Source: Flavobacteriales bacterium
Lineage (GTDB): Bacteria > Bacteroidota > Bacteroidia > Flavobacteriales_F > PHOS-HE28
Reading direction: 5' to 3'
Length of the DNA stretch: 64,000 nucleotides
Assembly (NCBI GenBank): GCA_016717305.1
Contig: JADKFY010000007.1
Span: 124,001-188,000 of the forward strand
This document shows positions 43,818 to 52,986 of this stretch, in pieces. The notes beneath the pieces were generated by a model. The model saw only the letters and a program-made list of their open reading frames with translations, was not told the DNA's origin and did not search any database. How positions within the stretch are numbered: the first letter of the stretch is position 1; every line of letters starts with the position of its first letter. A program made the position numbers and the translations under genes.

Positions 43818-44377
43818 CCATGATCCGAACCCTTCTATTGATCGCTTCGGCCTTTGCCTTTGTCTCTGGTAAGGCCCAAGTGACCACGGCTGATGGATAC
43901 TTCAACTTGGCGAGCAAAGAGTATGTGAAGCAGGATAAGATCCAGGCGTTGCGCACACTGGACAAGGGATTGGCACAATATCCCGGAGACCCCAAGCTGC
44001 TGAAGTTGGCAGAGGAGTTGATCAAGGAGGACGAGAAGAAACAACAAGAGCAGGAGCAAAAGCAAAACGAGGATCAAGAAAAGAAGGATCAACAAGATCA
44101 GGAGAAGAACGACCAGCAGCAGAAGGAGGAGAAGGACAAGGAGCAGGAGCAAAAAGAGCAAGAGCAGAAAGAGCAGGAGCAAAAGAAGGAGCAGGAGCAA
44201 GGGCAAGACGGTAAAGAGCAAGAGCAGCAGGAGAAGAAGCCGCAGCCCGGGACCATTGCCCCGCAAGATGCCATGCGCATGCTGGAGGCCTTGGATCGCG
44301 AGGAACAAGGCGTACAGGAGAAAGTGCGCGAGAAACTGCGACCTTCGAACCCGCAGAAAATTGAAAAGGATTGGTGA
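43814..44377 (+). CDS. Secreted Q/E/K-rich BatC-like protein
   Basis: A 187-residue protein with signal peptide (LLLIASAFAFVSGKAQ), a short TPR-like segment (GYFNLASKEYVKQDK) and then about 75 residues made almost only of Gln, Glu, Lys and Asp (EQEQKEQEQKEQEQKK is typical). It ends in a conserved-looking MRMLEALDREEQGVQEKVRE. Such charged tails are seen in BatC proteins. The low-complexity part is probably unstructured. Confidence 0.72.
   Translation: MTMIRTLLLIASAFAFVSGKAQVTTADGYFNLASKEYVKQDKIQALRTLDKGLAQYPGDPKLLKLAEELIKEDEKKQQEQEQKQNEDQEKKDQQDQEKNDQQQKEEKDKEQEQKEQEQKEQEQKKEQEQGQDGKEQEQQEKKPQPGTIAPQDAMRMLEALDREEQGVQEKVREKLRPSNPQKIEKDW
44036..44240 (+). repeat. Low-complexity GAGCAAAAG-type coding repeat
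   Basis: Imperfect tandem 6- to 9-bp units of CAG/GAG/AAG/AAA codons encode the Q/E/K-rich tail of the BatC-like protein. Repeat-length variation by slippage is likely, but units of three would keep the frame. Confidence 0.8.
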
Positions 44378-44378
44378 T

Positions 44379-46130
44379 ATGAGTGTCGTTCTTCGTTCGA
44401 CATTGTTGCTATTGATCACGCTTTTGGGCGCCCACCTCGGCATGGCCCAAGAGATCGGTTTCTCATCGAGCGTGGACAGGAATGCCATTGCAACCGGCGA
44501 GTACGTGAAGCTCACCGTTTCGCTTTCCAATAGCCAGGAGGGGTTCGCGGCGCCGTCCTTCGGTGGGTTGGCGGTGGTGCAGGGCCCTTACGAGAACAGC
44601 AGTTTCAACTACGTGAACGGGAAAATGAGCAGCTCGGTGAGCAAGACCTGGGTGCTTACCGCGACCAAGGCCGGGAAGTACACCATTGCCCCTGCCCAAG
44701 TGCGCGTGGGTGGTGGTGTGATCCAGACGGAACCGATCACCATAACGGTCTCACAGGGTGCCGCGAAACCTGCGGATACCGGGGCCGCCCAAGGCCAGTC
44801 CCGAGATGCCAATCTCTTCGCGACCATTACCCTGAGCAAGAACAAAGTATACGTCGGTGAACAAGTGGTGGCCACCTACACCTTGTATTCACGCTACAAC
44901 AACATTGAGCTTTCCAAGTACGAGTTACCCAAAATGGATGGTTTCTGGGCAGAGGAGATCGACTTGGGAAACACCGGATGGGAAGATGCCCTGCAAACGG
45001 TGAGTGGCCTGCAATACCGCGTGGCCATCCTCAAACGACAGGTGCTATTGCCCCAGCAAAGTGGCAAGCTCCGGATCGCGCCAATGGAACTCACGTGCAT
45101 CGTGAACCGGTCTTTCTTCAACCGGGGTAGTAGTATGAACGTTTCGAGCAATGCGGCTGAATTGACCGCAATGGCCCTGCCCGGTAGTGCTCCGGCAGAT
45201 TACAAGGGAGCGGTGGGTGAGCTTGCCATGACCGTGAAAACCGACCGCACTTCCGTGATGGCGAACGAGGCGATCGAGCTTACGATCACCTATTCCGGAA
45301 AGGGCAATTTGAAATTATTGGATGCACCGGAACCGGAATTTCCCACGGATTTCGAGGTGTACGATCCTAAAGTAACAGACCGCATCACTGTGAATTCCGG
45401 TGGTATGAGCGGGTCGCGCACCTATCAGTACTTGGTGATCCCCCGCAGAGAAGGTGAATACCCTTTGGAGCCGATCAGTTTCAGCTATTTCGATACACGA
45501 TCGGGCAGCTATCGCACTATGACCGCCGACCCGATCACCGTCTCCGTTTCACCTGGAGTTGGTGGCCCTTCAGCAGGGATCCAACGTCCGAACAAAACGG
45601 AGGTGGAAGTGCTTGGCAAGGACATCCGGTATATCCGCACCGGGGATCTTGACCTGCGGCCGACAGGGAAGCACATGTTCGGTTCCTTGGAATGGATCGC
45701 GGGCATGGGGGCACCTGCTCTGGCATTCTTGCTGTTCCTCGGTTGGCGCGGGAAACGGGACCGTGATTCGCAAGATGTACTGGGCAACCGACGGAAACAG
45801 GCTGACCGCGTGGTACGCAAGCGATTGGCTGAGGCGGAAAAGGCATTGCAGGGTAGTGACCGTGCGTCATTCTACGACACACTCGGTAAAGCGCTGCACG
45901 GATATGTAGCGGACAAGTTCGGACTTGGACCTGCCGAGACCAACGCAACCGTGATCACCCAACGCTTCGCCCAACATGCAGGTGGTGAAGGCTTGGCCGC
46001 GGAGTACCTCAAGCTGATGGAGGCCTGCGACATGGCCCGTTATGCACCTGTCGAGGACAGACCGAGGGAGCAGTTGTACAATGACGCTGCATCTCTCATA
46101 AGTAGAACGGAACAGACCATTCGCTCATGA
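44379..46130 (+). CDS. batD: BatD (oxygen-tolerance) protein
   Basis: A 583-residue protein with signal peptide (LLLLITLLGAHLGMAQ), repeated beta-sandwich domains typical of BatD (VDRNAIATGEYVKLTVSLS; ITLSKNKVYVGEQVVATYTL; VKTDRTSVMANEAIELTIT), a membrane segment near residue 445 (MGAPALAFLLFLGW) and a cytosolic helical domain. The family is linked to aerotolerance. The ATG at 44379 overlaps the Q/E/K gene's stop region by none but lies 1 nt after it. Confidence 0.92.
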   Translation: MSVVLRSTLLLLITLLGAHLGMAQEIGFSSSVDRNAIATGEYVKLTVSLSNSQEGFAAPSFGGLAVVQGPYENSSFNYVNGKMSSSVSKTWVLTATKAGKYTIAPAQVRVGGGVIQTEPITITVSQGAAKPADTGAAQGQSRDANLFATITLSKNKVYVGEQVVATYTLYSRYNNIELSKYELPKMDGFWAEEIDLGNTGWEDALQTVSGLQYRVAILKRQVLLPQQSGKLRIAPMELTCIVNRSFFNRGSSMNVSSNAAELTAMALPGSAPADYKGAVGELAMTVKTDRTSVMANEAIELTITYSGKGNLKLLDAPEPEFPTDFEVYDPKVTDRITVNSGGMSGSRTYQYLVIPRREGEYPLEPISFSYFDTRSGSYRTMTADPITVSVSPGVGGPSAGIQRPNKTEVEVLGKDIRYIRTGDLDLRPTGKHMFGSLEWIAGMGAPALAFLLFLGWRGKRDRDSQDVLGNRRKQADRVVRKRLAEAEKALQGSDRASFYDTLGKALHGYVADKFGLGPAETNATVITQRFAQHAGGEGLAAEYLKLMEACDMARYAPVEDRPREQLYNDAASLISRTEQTIRS

Positions 46131-46891
46131 ACCGTTTTGTGCTTTCTTTCGTGTTGATCGTTGCATCCTTCTCGTTGGTGCGCGCGGATGTTCCTGTGGA
46201 AATGGACTCGTTAACTGCCCAAGCAACCCGCACGTACGCGGCAGGAGAATATGAGCAAGCGCTCGCTCTGTTCGACTCGGTCAATACGCGATACTCCTCT
46301 CCTTCCCTTTTGTACAATATCGGTAACTGCTACTTCAAGTTGAACGATATTCCGCATGCCATCCTGTTCTACGAACGTGCATTGCGACTTGCACCCGGCG
46401 ATGCTGATGTGAAAGCGAACCTTGAACTGGCCCGGCAAAGCGTTGTGGACCGCGTGAACGAACTACCCGCTTTCAATTTGGGCAGTACTTGGGGAAAGAT
46501 CCGTGGTGGCAATGATCCGGACCAATGGGCGCGACGCTCGCTTTGGGCTTGTTTGTTGTTGTTCTTGGCACTTACCACCGCCGTCGTTGTGCGGTTGAGG
46601 ATCCTCAAGCGTGCACTCTTCGCATTGAGCGGACTGCTCTTCTTCGCCACCCTACTATCCGTTTCATTCGCTGCCTACCGCAACAGCGAGGTGAAGGATG
46701 ACAGTGAAGCGATCGTAATGACAGCCAAGGTGGACGTGCGCAGTGAACCGCGTACAAATACAACCGTGCTTTTCGTGTTGCACAAAGGTACCAAGGTCAT
46801 CGTGCTGAAGACCGAGAACCAGTGGTCAGAAGTCCAGTTGGCCAATGGCAGCGTGGGTTGGATGCCGCCATCGACCATTGAACGGATCTGA
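46127..46891 (+). CDS. batE: BatE, TPR-SH3 membrane protein
   Basis: A 254-residue protein with signal peptide, a TPR region (AAGEYEQALALFDSVN; YNIGNCYFKLNDIPHAIL), two membrane segments at about 140-180 and a C-terminal bacterial SH3 domain (VDVRSEPRTNTTVLFVLHKG; WSEVQLANGSVGWMPPSTIE). This is the last gene of the bat operon and overlaps batD by 4 nt. The SH3 domain suggests peptidoglycan contact. Confidence 0.92.
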   Translation: MNRFVLSFVLIVASFSLVRADVPVEMDSLTAQATRTYAAGEYEQALALFDSVNTRYSSPSLLYNIGNCYFKLNDIPHAILFYERALRLAPGDADVKANLELARQSVVDRVNELPAFNLGSTWGKIRGGNDPDQWARRSLWACLLLFLALTTAVVVRLRILKRALFALSGLLFFATLLSVSFAAYRNSEVKDDSEAIVMTAKVDVRSEPRTNTTVLFVLHKGTKVIVLKTENQWSEVQLANGSVGWMPPSTIERI

Positions 46892-46922
46892 TCGCCTTTC
46901 GTCCCCGACTTCGGGGTGCGGT

Positions 46923-49900
46923 CTATGGCACTTGGGCCGTTCGCACATTCGTTGCAACGGTGCCACCGATGATCGTAAGGATAATGTCCCGGTCGTTATC
47001 AACCCCGGTATAAGAGGTCGTGCCGTTCAAATTCAGATCGGTCCGCAAATAGCCCTGCACCGTGTTCGTCGCCACGACTGAACCGATCCCGAGGAGTATG
47101 ACATCGCGATCGTTGCCCGTTCCTGTGTATTGTACGGTGCCATTGGTGGTCACGTCACCGGGCCAAAGAGCACGCTTAGTTCCGGTCGTCATGGTACCGT
47201 TCGTGCCGTAGAGCGCCGTAGTGCCCAGTGTTAGATCGATGATCTGGCCATTGGTAGCGATCGGCGTATTTGCCATAGCCGCCAAGTGGTTCCGATGTCT
47301 GATCACCATACGCTTGCCAATGGTGGATACGTTGAAGTTGATCTGCGCAGAACCCGTTGTCGAAACCACTTCTCCGTTGCTACGGACCAAAGCGGCACGG
47401 CGGGCGGCCACCGTGTTTCCCGCATCGTTGTTGCGCAGCTCGATAAGCACCCAATCCACAATGGACTGCGCACCGGTCGTGTTAAGCAAGCTCGCTGTTA
47501 GTGCTGCGTTGGTGTTCTCCACTGTATAGCCCAACGCGGAGTAGGGTTCTGTGGAAGGGATGAGCCCTTGTTGGCGAAGGTTCTCGCGCATGAGGCCGGT
47601 AGTGCCCACCATGGCACCGCCCAAAAGCACTTTTGCACCTACTGAGCTGGCCGTTGGATTGTTGCAGCCGGTGCCGGGTACTTGGTAAATGATCTTGCTG
47701 GAATAGGCTGCAACGGACTGGTTCCCGGAGAGCATGGTGCCGTTCATATCGGACCAGCATCCCGTTGGAAGTGGAAAGCTTTGCGCAGTGGCCTGATCAT
47801 TGACGAGCAGAACATGTTCTTGTGAAGGAACCCTTGGTTGGACAGTAACGCGGTGCAGTTCCACATTGTCCAACCAGTACGTGTTGTCCGTGACGTTGTT
47901 CGCGAAAGCACCGACGGACTGTTCCGAAGTATTGCTTTGGAAGTAGAGTTCCAGGTCACGGCGCTCACCATCGAAAGGTATATTGTCCACGTGAACATAT
48001 CCCGGAGTACCCAGCTGGGAAACCGTTTTCACCCCGGTTTCGATCACCCCATGTATGCTCGACTGCACGCTCATCCGCATCCGATACCATTGACCGTTCT
48101 GCATGCTGAATTGATCTTGACCGACCATATAGAGGATCGGACTTTGCGATGAATTCGGCAGGGTCACCTTAAGTGCTCCATTGTCGAGGTACCCATCGTC
48201 CCGGGTAAGAACGGAGTTGGAGGGCCAAGCGCTCCAGCCGCTGGCATTGCTGGCGAAGTTGCCGTTCAAGATCAAATTGGAACTCAATTCGCTTACCGTG
48301 TTGTACATCGTGGAACGCAGCGGACTACGGGTGGAGCCGGTCTCCTCGTTCCGTTCAGCTTTCCAACGTTCCAAGGTGTACTCCTTGAAGTTCCCGGCTG
48401 AAAGGTTCTGGGAATAGATGCTCAACTCATTATAGGGGCTGTACAATTTGTTGTTCGTGAATGTTCCGTAGTCCACGTTGCCTTGCTGATAGCAATTGAG
48501 GATGTACATGCAATGTTGATCCGCGTTCAAGGAGTACATCTGGTTCCCTGAATACACCGTGTTGAAGTTGGCCACGTAATATGGCCATGCGGCCCCAGGT
48601 CCGTTGTAGTTGGAGTAGTCCGAAATTGAAAGTTGGTACAGATTATTGAACAGGATGTTGTCCTTCACCTGGTTGTTGACACTCACCATCGTATGATCCA
48701 CATGGATGCCACTGGTGCAGTTGCTCACCGTATTGCGCCGTACGATCGTGTTCTGGATCACGGCCTGGCCGAAGTACACACCATGCAGGATCGGAAACGT
48801 TACGTGTACCGTGGACGCAATGCTGGTCAGGTTCCCGATCGGGTCGCGAACGATGTTGTCCTGGACGATCGCCCCATTCGCGTTATCGAAATAGATGCCT
48901 CCTCCATCATTCACCGTGGCCATGGCCCCTACCACCACGTTCTTCTCCACAAGCGTATTCCCCTCGAAGAAGATCCCGCAATACCCAATGGTCTCCATGC
49001 GATTACCCCGGACCGTATTGTTGGCACCGATCGCGCGCATCCCGAAATAGCCGGTGGACGATTCACCAAGACCTGCCTCCAACGCGATGTTCGTGAACGT
49101 GTTGTTGGAGATCATCGTGTTGTTATCGATCAGCTCCATGGCCGTGGCATAAGTGCGATCGAAGGTGTTGTTGTTGTATGTATTGTAGCTGCTGTAGCTC
49201 CGGATGCCGTAGTAGAGTTTCTCGAATCTGCATCCGGTAACGTTGGCGTAGCTCGCTCCCGGAAGGTCGATCCCTGCGACCTTCTGGCCCTTGAAGGTCA
49301 AGTCCTGAATGGTCACATAAGTGCGCTGCCATTCTGCGAAGATCCCGAAATCATTCACCGAAGCTTCCACATTCAAGCTGCTCGGGTTCCCCCCGCTCGG
49401 TGCCCAGAAATAAAGGACACCTGCCGTAGCATCGTGGTACCATTCACCTGCAGCATCCAATTGGCTCAACTTGTTGCACAAATAGAAACCCCAATCATCG
49501 GTGCTTGGGTTGAACCAAGTGGAAGGGTAAGTAACTGTGTTACCGGAATGATTTGAGATCACGCGATTCTCGTAACACCAACTCTGGCTTCGTAATACGA
49601 TGGTGCCGCCGGTCCATGTACCGCTGCCCTGCGTGATCCCCGAACTGGTGACCTGCGTGTTGCTTCCTGCACTGTTCCTTAGCCAGCCCGTGTTCGGAAA
49701 GCGTGCTAGGGTTTGTAACGCGCCATTCACAAAGACATACTGCACCGCTCCCGAAACATTCGCCTTATAGATATTGCCCGAGTGTTGGGTCCAACCGGTA
49801 ACGGGGACCGCACCGTTGATAACTGGAGCAGCGCCTGTTCCATAAGCGCCGAAGACAATGCGGGAAGCGCTTGTCCCCGAAGAGGTCCATGACAACTGGC

Positions 49901-50117
49901 CCGGGAAGTTGCCTCCCCGTTGGAACAAGAACTGATCACCGGGCTGTGCCGTGTAGCGCAATTGCTGCACCCGTGCGATCGTTTTCCATGGCGTGGTCTG
50001 CGAGGTCCCGTTATTGCTGTCATTTCCACTTGGTGATATATAGTACACCGCGGCTTGGGCGCTACAGATCACGAAGAAGAGACCCAGAGAGAGGGTGCGG
50101 GGCAAGTGGTTCATCAT
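46923..50117 (-). CDS. Secreted right-handed beta-helix protein with dockerin-like C-terminus
   Basis: A 1064-residue protein with signal peptide (LSLGLFFVICSAQA) followed by YYISPSGNDSNNGTSQTTPW, the entry motif of many parallel beta-helix (pectate-lyase-like) proteins. The beta-helix has many N-N-T turns between about 280 and 600, then a carbohydrate-binding-like beta domain around 620-760. The last 81 residues hold two repeats containing NGTVQYTGTGNDRDVILLGI and NGTTSYTGVDNDRDIILTII, resembling paired Ca-binding dockerin loops, instead of a usual T9SS domain. Likely a surface polysaccharide-binding or -cleaving protein. Start 50117 or 50114. Confidence 0.78.
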   Translation of the reverse strand: MMNHLPRTLSLGLFFVICSAQAAVYYISPSGNDSNNGTSQTTPWKTIARVQQLRYTAQPGDQFLFQRGGNFPGQLSWTSSGTSASRIVFGAYGTGAAPVINGAVPVTGWTQHSGNIYKANVSGAVQYVFVNGALQTLARFPNTGWLRNSAGSNTQVTSSGITQGSGTWTGGTIVLRSQSWCYENRVISNHSGNTVTYPSTWFNPSTDDWGFYLCNKLSQLDAAGEWYHDATAGVLYFWAPSGGNPSSLNVEASVNDFGIFAEWQRTYVTIQDLTFKGQKVAGIDLPGASYANVTGCRFEKLYYGIRSYSSYNTYNNNTFDRTYATAMELIDNNTMISNNTFTNIALEAGLGESSTGYFGMRAIGANNTVRGNRMETIGYCGIFFEGNTLVEKNVVVGAMATVNDGGGIYFDNANGAIVQDNIVRDPIGNLTSIASTVHVTFPILHGVYFGQAVIQNTIVRRNTVSNCTSGIHVDHTMVSVNNQVKDNILFNNLYQLSISDYSNYNGPGAAWPYYVANFNTVYSGNQMYSLNADQHCMYILNCYQQGNVDYGTFTNNKLYSPYNELSIYSQNLSAGNFKEYTLERWKAERNEETGSTRSPLRSTMYNTVSELSSNLILNGNFASNASGWSAWPSNSVLTRDDGYLDNGALKVTLPNSSQSPILYMVGQDQFSMQNGQWYRMRMSVQSSIHGVIETGVKTVSQLGTPGYVHVDNIPFDGERRDLELYFQSNTSEQSVGAFANNVTDNTYWLDNVELHRVTVQPRVPSQEHVLLVNDQATAQSFPLPTGCWSDMNGTMLSGNQSVAAYSSKIIYQVPGTGCNNPTASSVGAKVLLGGAMVGTTGLMRENLRQQGLIPSTEPYSALGYTVENTNAALTASLLNTTGAQSIVDWVLIELRNNDAGNTVAARRAALVRSNGEVVSTTGSAQINFNVSTIGKRMVIRHRNHLAAMANTPIATNGQIIDLTLGTTALYGTNGTMTTGTKRALWPGDVTTNGTVQYTGTGNDRDVILLGIGSVVATNTVQGYLRTDLNLNGTTSYTGVDNDRDIILTIIGGTVATNVRTAQVP

Positions 50118-50526
50118 TTCTTTGTGCAGGTCTTTTGTTACGGTTGCAAAATTGGCCCTGCATAAGGCCGCAGATCGAGAAAATGGTCGTAAGGAATTCA
50201 ACAATTCGACCAGTGAGGGAGCTTGCCCGTTGGACCTACCAGCCGCCGCTTCGACCGATGTCATTCACGGTATGAACGCCCAAAAATGCTTGAGAACAGG
50301 TGTGAATAACGCTCCTTACGATGTTCATCTTTCCGAAAGGTCCATTCACGACCTTCAACAACGCATCCGTCGGAAAGTCCTAAAACCCGATCTCGGAAAT
50401 CCAAGCTTTCCAGGATCCTGAATGAGGTCAACTGCCGTCACAAAGTGGTGTGAGCTGTTCCTGAATGAACGGAAAATGCACGCTCGTAAATGCGGATCTT
50501 GCTCCCGCGAAGACCAAGAATACGTG
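50118..50526. other. Gap upstream of the beta-helix gene
   Basis: 409 bp between the beta-helix start and the end of the lipoprotein gene. Short open frames on both strands lack any recognisable motif or start context. A CAATTTTG (minus strand, about 50146-50153) is one mismatch from the -7 consensus and could serve the beta-helix gene. Confidence 0.45.
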
Positions 50527-50934
50527 CTATTCGAATACCAGGAACTTCCGTTCTGGACCTGTGGACATGGACTCCACAGCGCCATCCACTGTGCGCGTCG
50601 CCGTTGTGATAACCCCACCAACATGTAGACGCGAAACACCGAAGTAGAGCGCCGCCAAAGGGTCTACATCGAACTGTGTTGACCACGTGTATGGGCCTGG
50701 ACCGATCATGGTCGTCGTTATCATGACGGTCGTATCCATGCCGTTGATGACCGTATCCCTCGCAACCGTATTGGTCATGGTGTCCGGAACGATCTTAACG
50801 TAGTTGGACACCCCATCTGCGTCCAGGTACCGTGCCGAGCAGTAATAGCACGAAACGGAATACCCCACGGATCGTTTGTCCTTCCCACAGGAAAAGAGAA
50901 CTACGGCCAAAAGGCAAAGGATGGTTCCTTTCAT
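50527..50934 (-). CDS. Small lipoprotein of unknown function
   Basis: A 135-residue protein with lipobox LFSCGKDK (Cys14 from the ATG at 50934). The mature part is beta-rich with a Thr-rich middle (TMTNTVARDTVINGMDTTV) and a CYYC pair. No family recognised. It is a single gene, with the tRNA-Arg-linked repeats beyond its start. Confidence 0.65.
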   Translation of the reverse strand: MKGTILCLLAVVLFSCGKDKRSVGYSVSCYYCSARYLDADGVSNYVKIVPDTMTNTVARDTVINGMDTTVMITTTMIGPGPYTWSTQFDVDPLAALYFGVSRLHVGGVITTATRTVDGAVESMSTGPERKFLVFE

Positions 50935-51002
50935 GTCCCCAAACATACAGATCCATTAGGTATGTAGTTCTGGGACCTTCTCGAGTACCATTGAGGACTG
51001 AA

Positions 51003-51154
51003 GTGATCCCGGTTGGATCGGCTTTGCCTTTCCGCGGTCATCCGTGCAGTGGATCATTTTGATCGAAAACCTGCAACCCCAAATTGCACAAGTGAACTTT
51101 GGATCCGACCCGGTTGGATCGGCTTTGCCTTTCCGCAGTGGTCCGTGCAGTGGA
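51003..51154. repeat. Divergent tandem copies carrying the tRNA-Arg 3' end
   Basis: GTGATCCCGGTTGGAT (from 51003) and CCGACCCGGTTGGAT (from 51105) resemble the plus-strand view of the tRNA-Arg 3' end at 51246-51261. In both copies it is followed by CGGCTTTGCCTTTCCGC and later GTGCAGTGGATC. Unit spacing is 102 bp, and 141 bp to the tRNA itself. This looks like a decayed tandem array seeded from the tRNA 3' end. Confidence 0.7.
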
Positions 51155-51169
51155 TCGAATAGATCTATT

Positions 51170-51228
51170 GAAATACCAGAACTCCAAATTGCCAAGCTCG
51201 CTTGAGCAATTTGGAGTTCTGGTATTTC
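51170..51228. repeat. Perfect 23-bp hairpin next to tRNA-Arg
   Basis: 51170-51192 is the exact reverse complement of 51206-51228 (GAAATACCAGAACTCC... on the left). The 13-nt loop holds CAAGC-TC-GCTTG, extending the stem almost to the tip. It lies 18 bp beyond the tRNA-Arg 3' end. No T-run follows in the tRNA direction, so it is not a standard terminator. Confidence 0.75.
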
Positions 51229-51246
51229 GTCTATTCGATCATCAAG

Positions 51247-51320
<74 letters not shown>

Positions 51321-51436
51321 GGATAAGGGTTGCAAAGATCGGTTATTCCGGCCGGTGATCTGCAGGGTTTGTCAAGGTCCTTATTCTCCCTTATGAAGTG
51401 TGGACGAGAATGTACATGAGGAACCTAGTATTACTG

Positions 51437-51469
51437 AAGAAGCCGTCCCAAATCTGGAGACGGCTTCTT
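51437..51469. terminator. Hairpin between tRNA-Pro and tRNA-Arg
   Basis: AAGAAGCCGTC (51437-51447) pairs perfectly with GACGGCTTCTT (51459-51469) with an 11-nt loop. It lies just downstream of tRNA-Pro on the minus strand, with a short T-rich context on both sides. Probable terminator of the Ser-Pro tRNA transcript. Confidence 0.6.
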
Positions 51470-51473
51470 TCTG

Positions 51474-51547
51474 TCGGGGCGGCCAGATTCGAACTGACGA
51501 CCTCCTGCTCCCAAAGCAGGCGCGATACCGGGCTACGCTACGCCCCG
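51474..51547 (-). tRNA. tRNA-Pro (anticodon TGG)
   Basis: 74 nt on the minus strand. Acceptor CGGGGCG pairs with CGCCCCG, anticodon arm CCTGC-TTTGGGA-GCAGG with anticodon TGG, T-loop TTCGAAT, discriminator A. CCA is not encoded. It lies 35 bp downstream of tRNA-Ser. Confidence 0.94.
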
Positions 51548-51581
51548 AAATTCAATACAAGCCCCTTTTGAAAGGACCCAT

Positions 51582-51671
<90 letters not shown>

Positions 51672-51701
51672 TTTTGGGCACCACCACGTTCGGCGGGGCG
51701 G

Positions 51702-51709
51702 CAAAGATA
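51702..51709 (-). promoter_or_regulatory. -7 element of the tRNA-Ser/Pro unit
   Basis: On the minus strand TATCTTTG matches TAnnTTTG exactly, 30 nt before the mature 5' end of tRNA-Ser. It is divergent from the thiolase promoter. Confidence 0.5.
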
Positions 51710-51749
51710 GAAGTACCTTCCATATGGGCACTATCTTCTTTGCATCGGT

Positions 51750-51757
51750 TACCTTTG
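51750..51757 (+). promoter_or_regulatory. -7 element of the thiolase gene
   Basis: TACCTTTG matches TAnnTTTG exactly and lies 33 nt before the ATG at 51791. No TTG at the ideal -33 position. Confidence 0.5.
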
Positions 51758-51790
51758 CGGCCTCAAATTTTACCAAACCCCCTGATTTCC

Positions 51791-52969
51791 ATGGCCCGTG
51801 AAGTAGTGATCGTTTCAGCAGTCCGCACACCGATAGGCAGTTTCGGAGGCTCTTTGGCGGATGTTCCAGCTACAGAACTTGGCGCAACGGCCATCAAGGG
51901 TGCTTTGGAGAAAGCCGGTGTGGATCCTTCCGCAGTGCAAGAAGTGATCATGGGAAATGTGCTTCAAGCCAACCTTGGCCAAGCACCTGCCCGACAAGCT
52001 GCCAAAGCTGCTGGTTTACCGGATGAGGTGGCCTGTACAACGGTGAACAAAGTGTGCGCCAGTGGCATGAAGGCGATCATGATGGCTACACAGGATATCC
52101 TGCTCGGTGATCACGACGTAGTGGTCGCTGGTGGTATGGAAAGCATGAGCCGTACACCCTACTACGTTGAGAACGCACGTTACGGATACCGCTTCGGCAA
52201 CGGGGTTTTGATCGATGGCATCAGCAAGGACGGACTACTGAACGTGTATGACCAAAAGGCCATGGGCGTTTGCGCAGACCTCTGTGCCACGGACAAAAAG
52301 ATCAGCCGCGAGGAACAGGATGCCTTTGCCATTGAGAGCTATACCCGCAGTGCCAATGCATGGAAGGACGGGAAATTCAAGAATGAAGTGGTACCGGTTA
52401 CCGTGAAGGGCCGTAAAGGGGATGTGATCGTTAGCGAAGATGAGGAATACAAGAACGTGAACTTCGACAAGTTGAAAGCGCTGAAGCCGGTCTTCACCAA
52501 GGAGGGTAGCGTTACGGCCGGGAATGCCAGTACGATCAACGATGGTGCGGCCGCATTGGTGTTGATGAGCGCCGAGAAAGCCAAGGAACTAGGTCTGAAG
52601 CCGATCGCGAAAGTGATCGGGTATGCCGATGCCGAACAAGCGCCGGAATGGTTCACGACCACGCCTGCCAAAGCATTGCCGATCGCGGTGAAGAAAGCCG
52701 GGTTGAAAATGAGTGACATCCAATACGTGGAGTTGAACGAAGCATTCTCGGTTGTTGGGATAGCCAATACGAACATGCTCGGCTTGGATCCGTCCAAGGT
52801 GAATGTGAACGGCGGTGCTGTTTCACTCGGACACCCTTTGGGATGCAGCGGTGCCCGGATCGTTGTAACGCTCCTCAATGTGCTTCAGCAGAACAATGCC
52901 AAGTATGGTGCCGCTGGGATCTGCAATGGTGGCGGTGGTGCCAGTGCCATAGTGGTTGAAGTGCTCTGA
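51791..52969 (+). CDS. Acetyl-CoA C-acetyltransferase (thiolase)
   Basis: A 392-residue thiolase with the acylated Cys in VNKVCASGMKAIM (near 88), NEAFS motif in VELNEAFSVVG, GHPLGCSGAR with catalytic His, and the C-terminal CNGGGGASAIV with the second Cys. It reversibly condenses two acetyl-CoA or cleaves acetoacetyl-CoA. Start at 51791 because thiolases begin REVVIVSAVRTPIGSFGG. The frame is open back to 51674 without support. Confidence 0.95.
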   Translation: MAREVVIVSAVRTPIGSFGGSLADVPATELGATAIKGALEKAGVDPSAVQEVIMGNVLQANLGQAPARQAAKAAGLPDEVACTTVNKVCASGMKAIMMATQDILLGDHDVVVAGGMESMSRTPYYVENARYGYRFGNGVLIDGISKDGLLNVYDQKAMGVCADLCATDKKISREEQDAFAIESYTRSANAWKDGKFKNEVVPVTVKGRKGDVIVSEDEEYKNVNFDKLKALKPVFTKEGSVTAGNASTINDGAAALVLMSAEKAKELGLKPIAKVIGYADAEQAPEWFTTTPAKALPIAVKKAGLKMSDIQYVELNEAFSVVGIANTNMLGLDPSKVNVNGGAVSLGHPLGCSGARIVVTLLNVLQQNNAKYGAAGICNGGGGASAIVVEVL

Positions 52970-52986
52970 TCATCTGACCCCCTCCC

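Noticed and set aside
43835..44530. Leu-rich minus-strand frame opposite the Q/E/K-rich gene
   Set aside because: A membrane-like poly-Leu read that is only the complement of CAG/GAG/AAG codons.
46903..46916. Terminator between batE and the beta-helix gene
   Set aside because: CCCCGA-CT-TCGGGG is a short stem with a 2-nt loop and no T-run on either side.
48633..49556. 307-residue plus-strand frame across the beta-helix gene
   Set aside because: Antisense of a gene with signal peptide and clear domains; no independent evidence.
50095..50421. 108-residue plus-strand frame upstream of the beta-helix gene
   Set aside because: Starts inside the opposite gene, no motif, no signal peptide, no start context.
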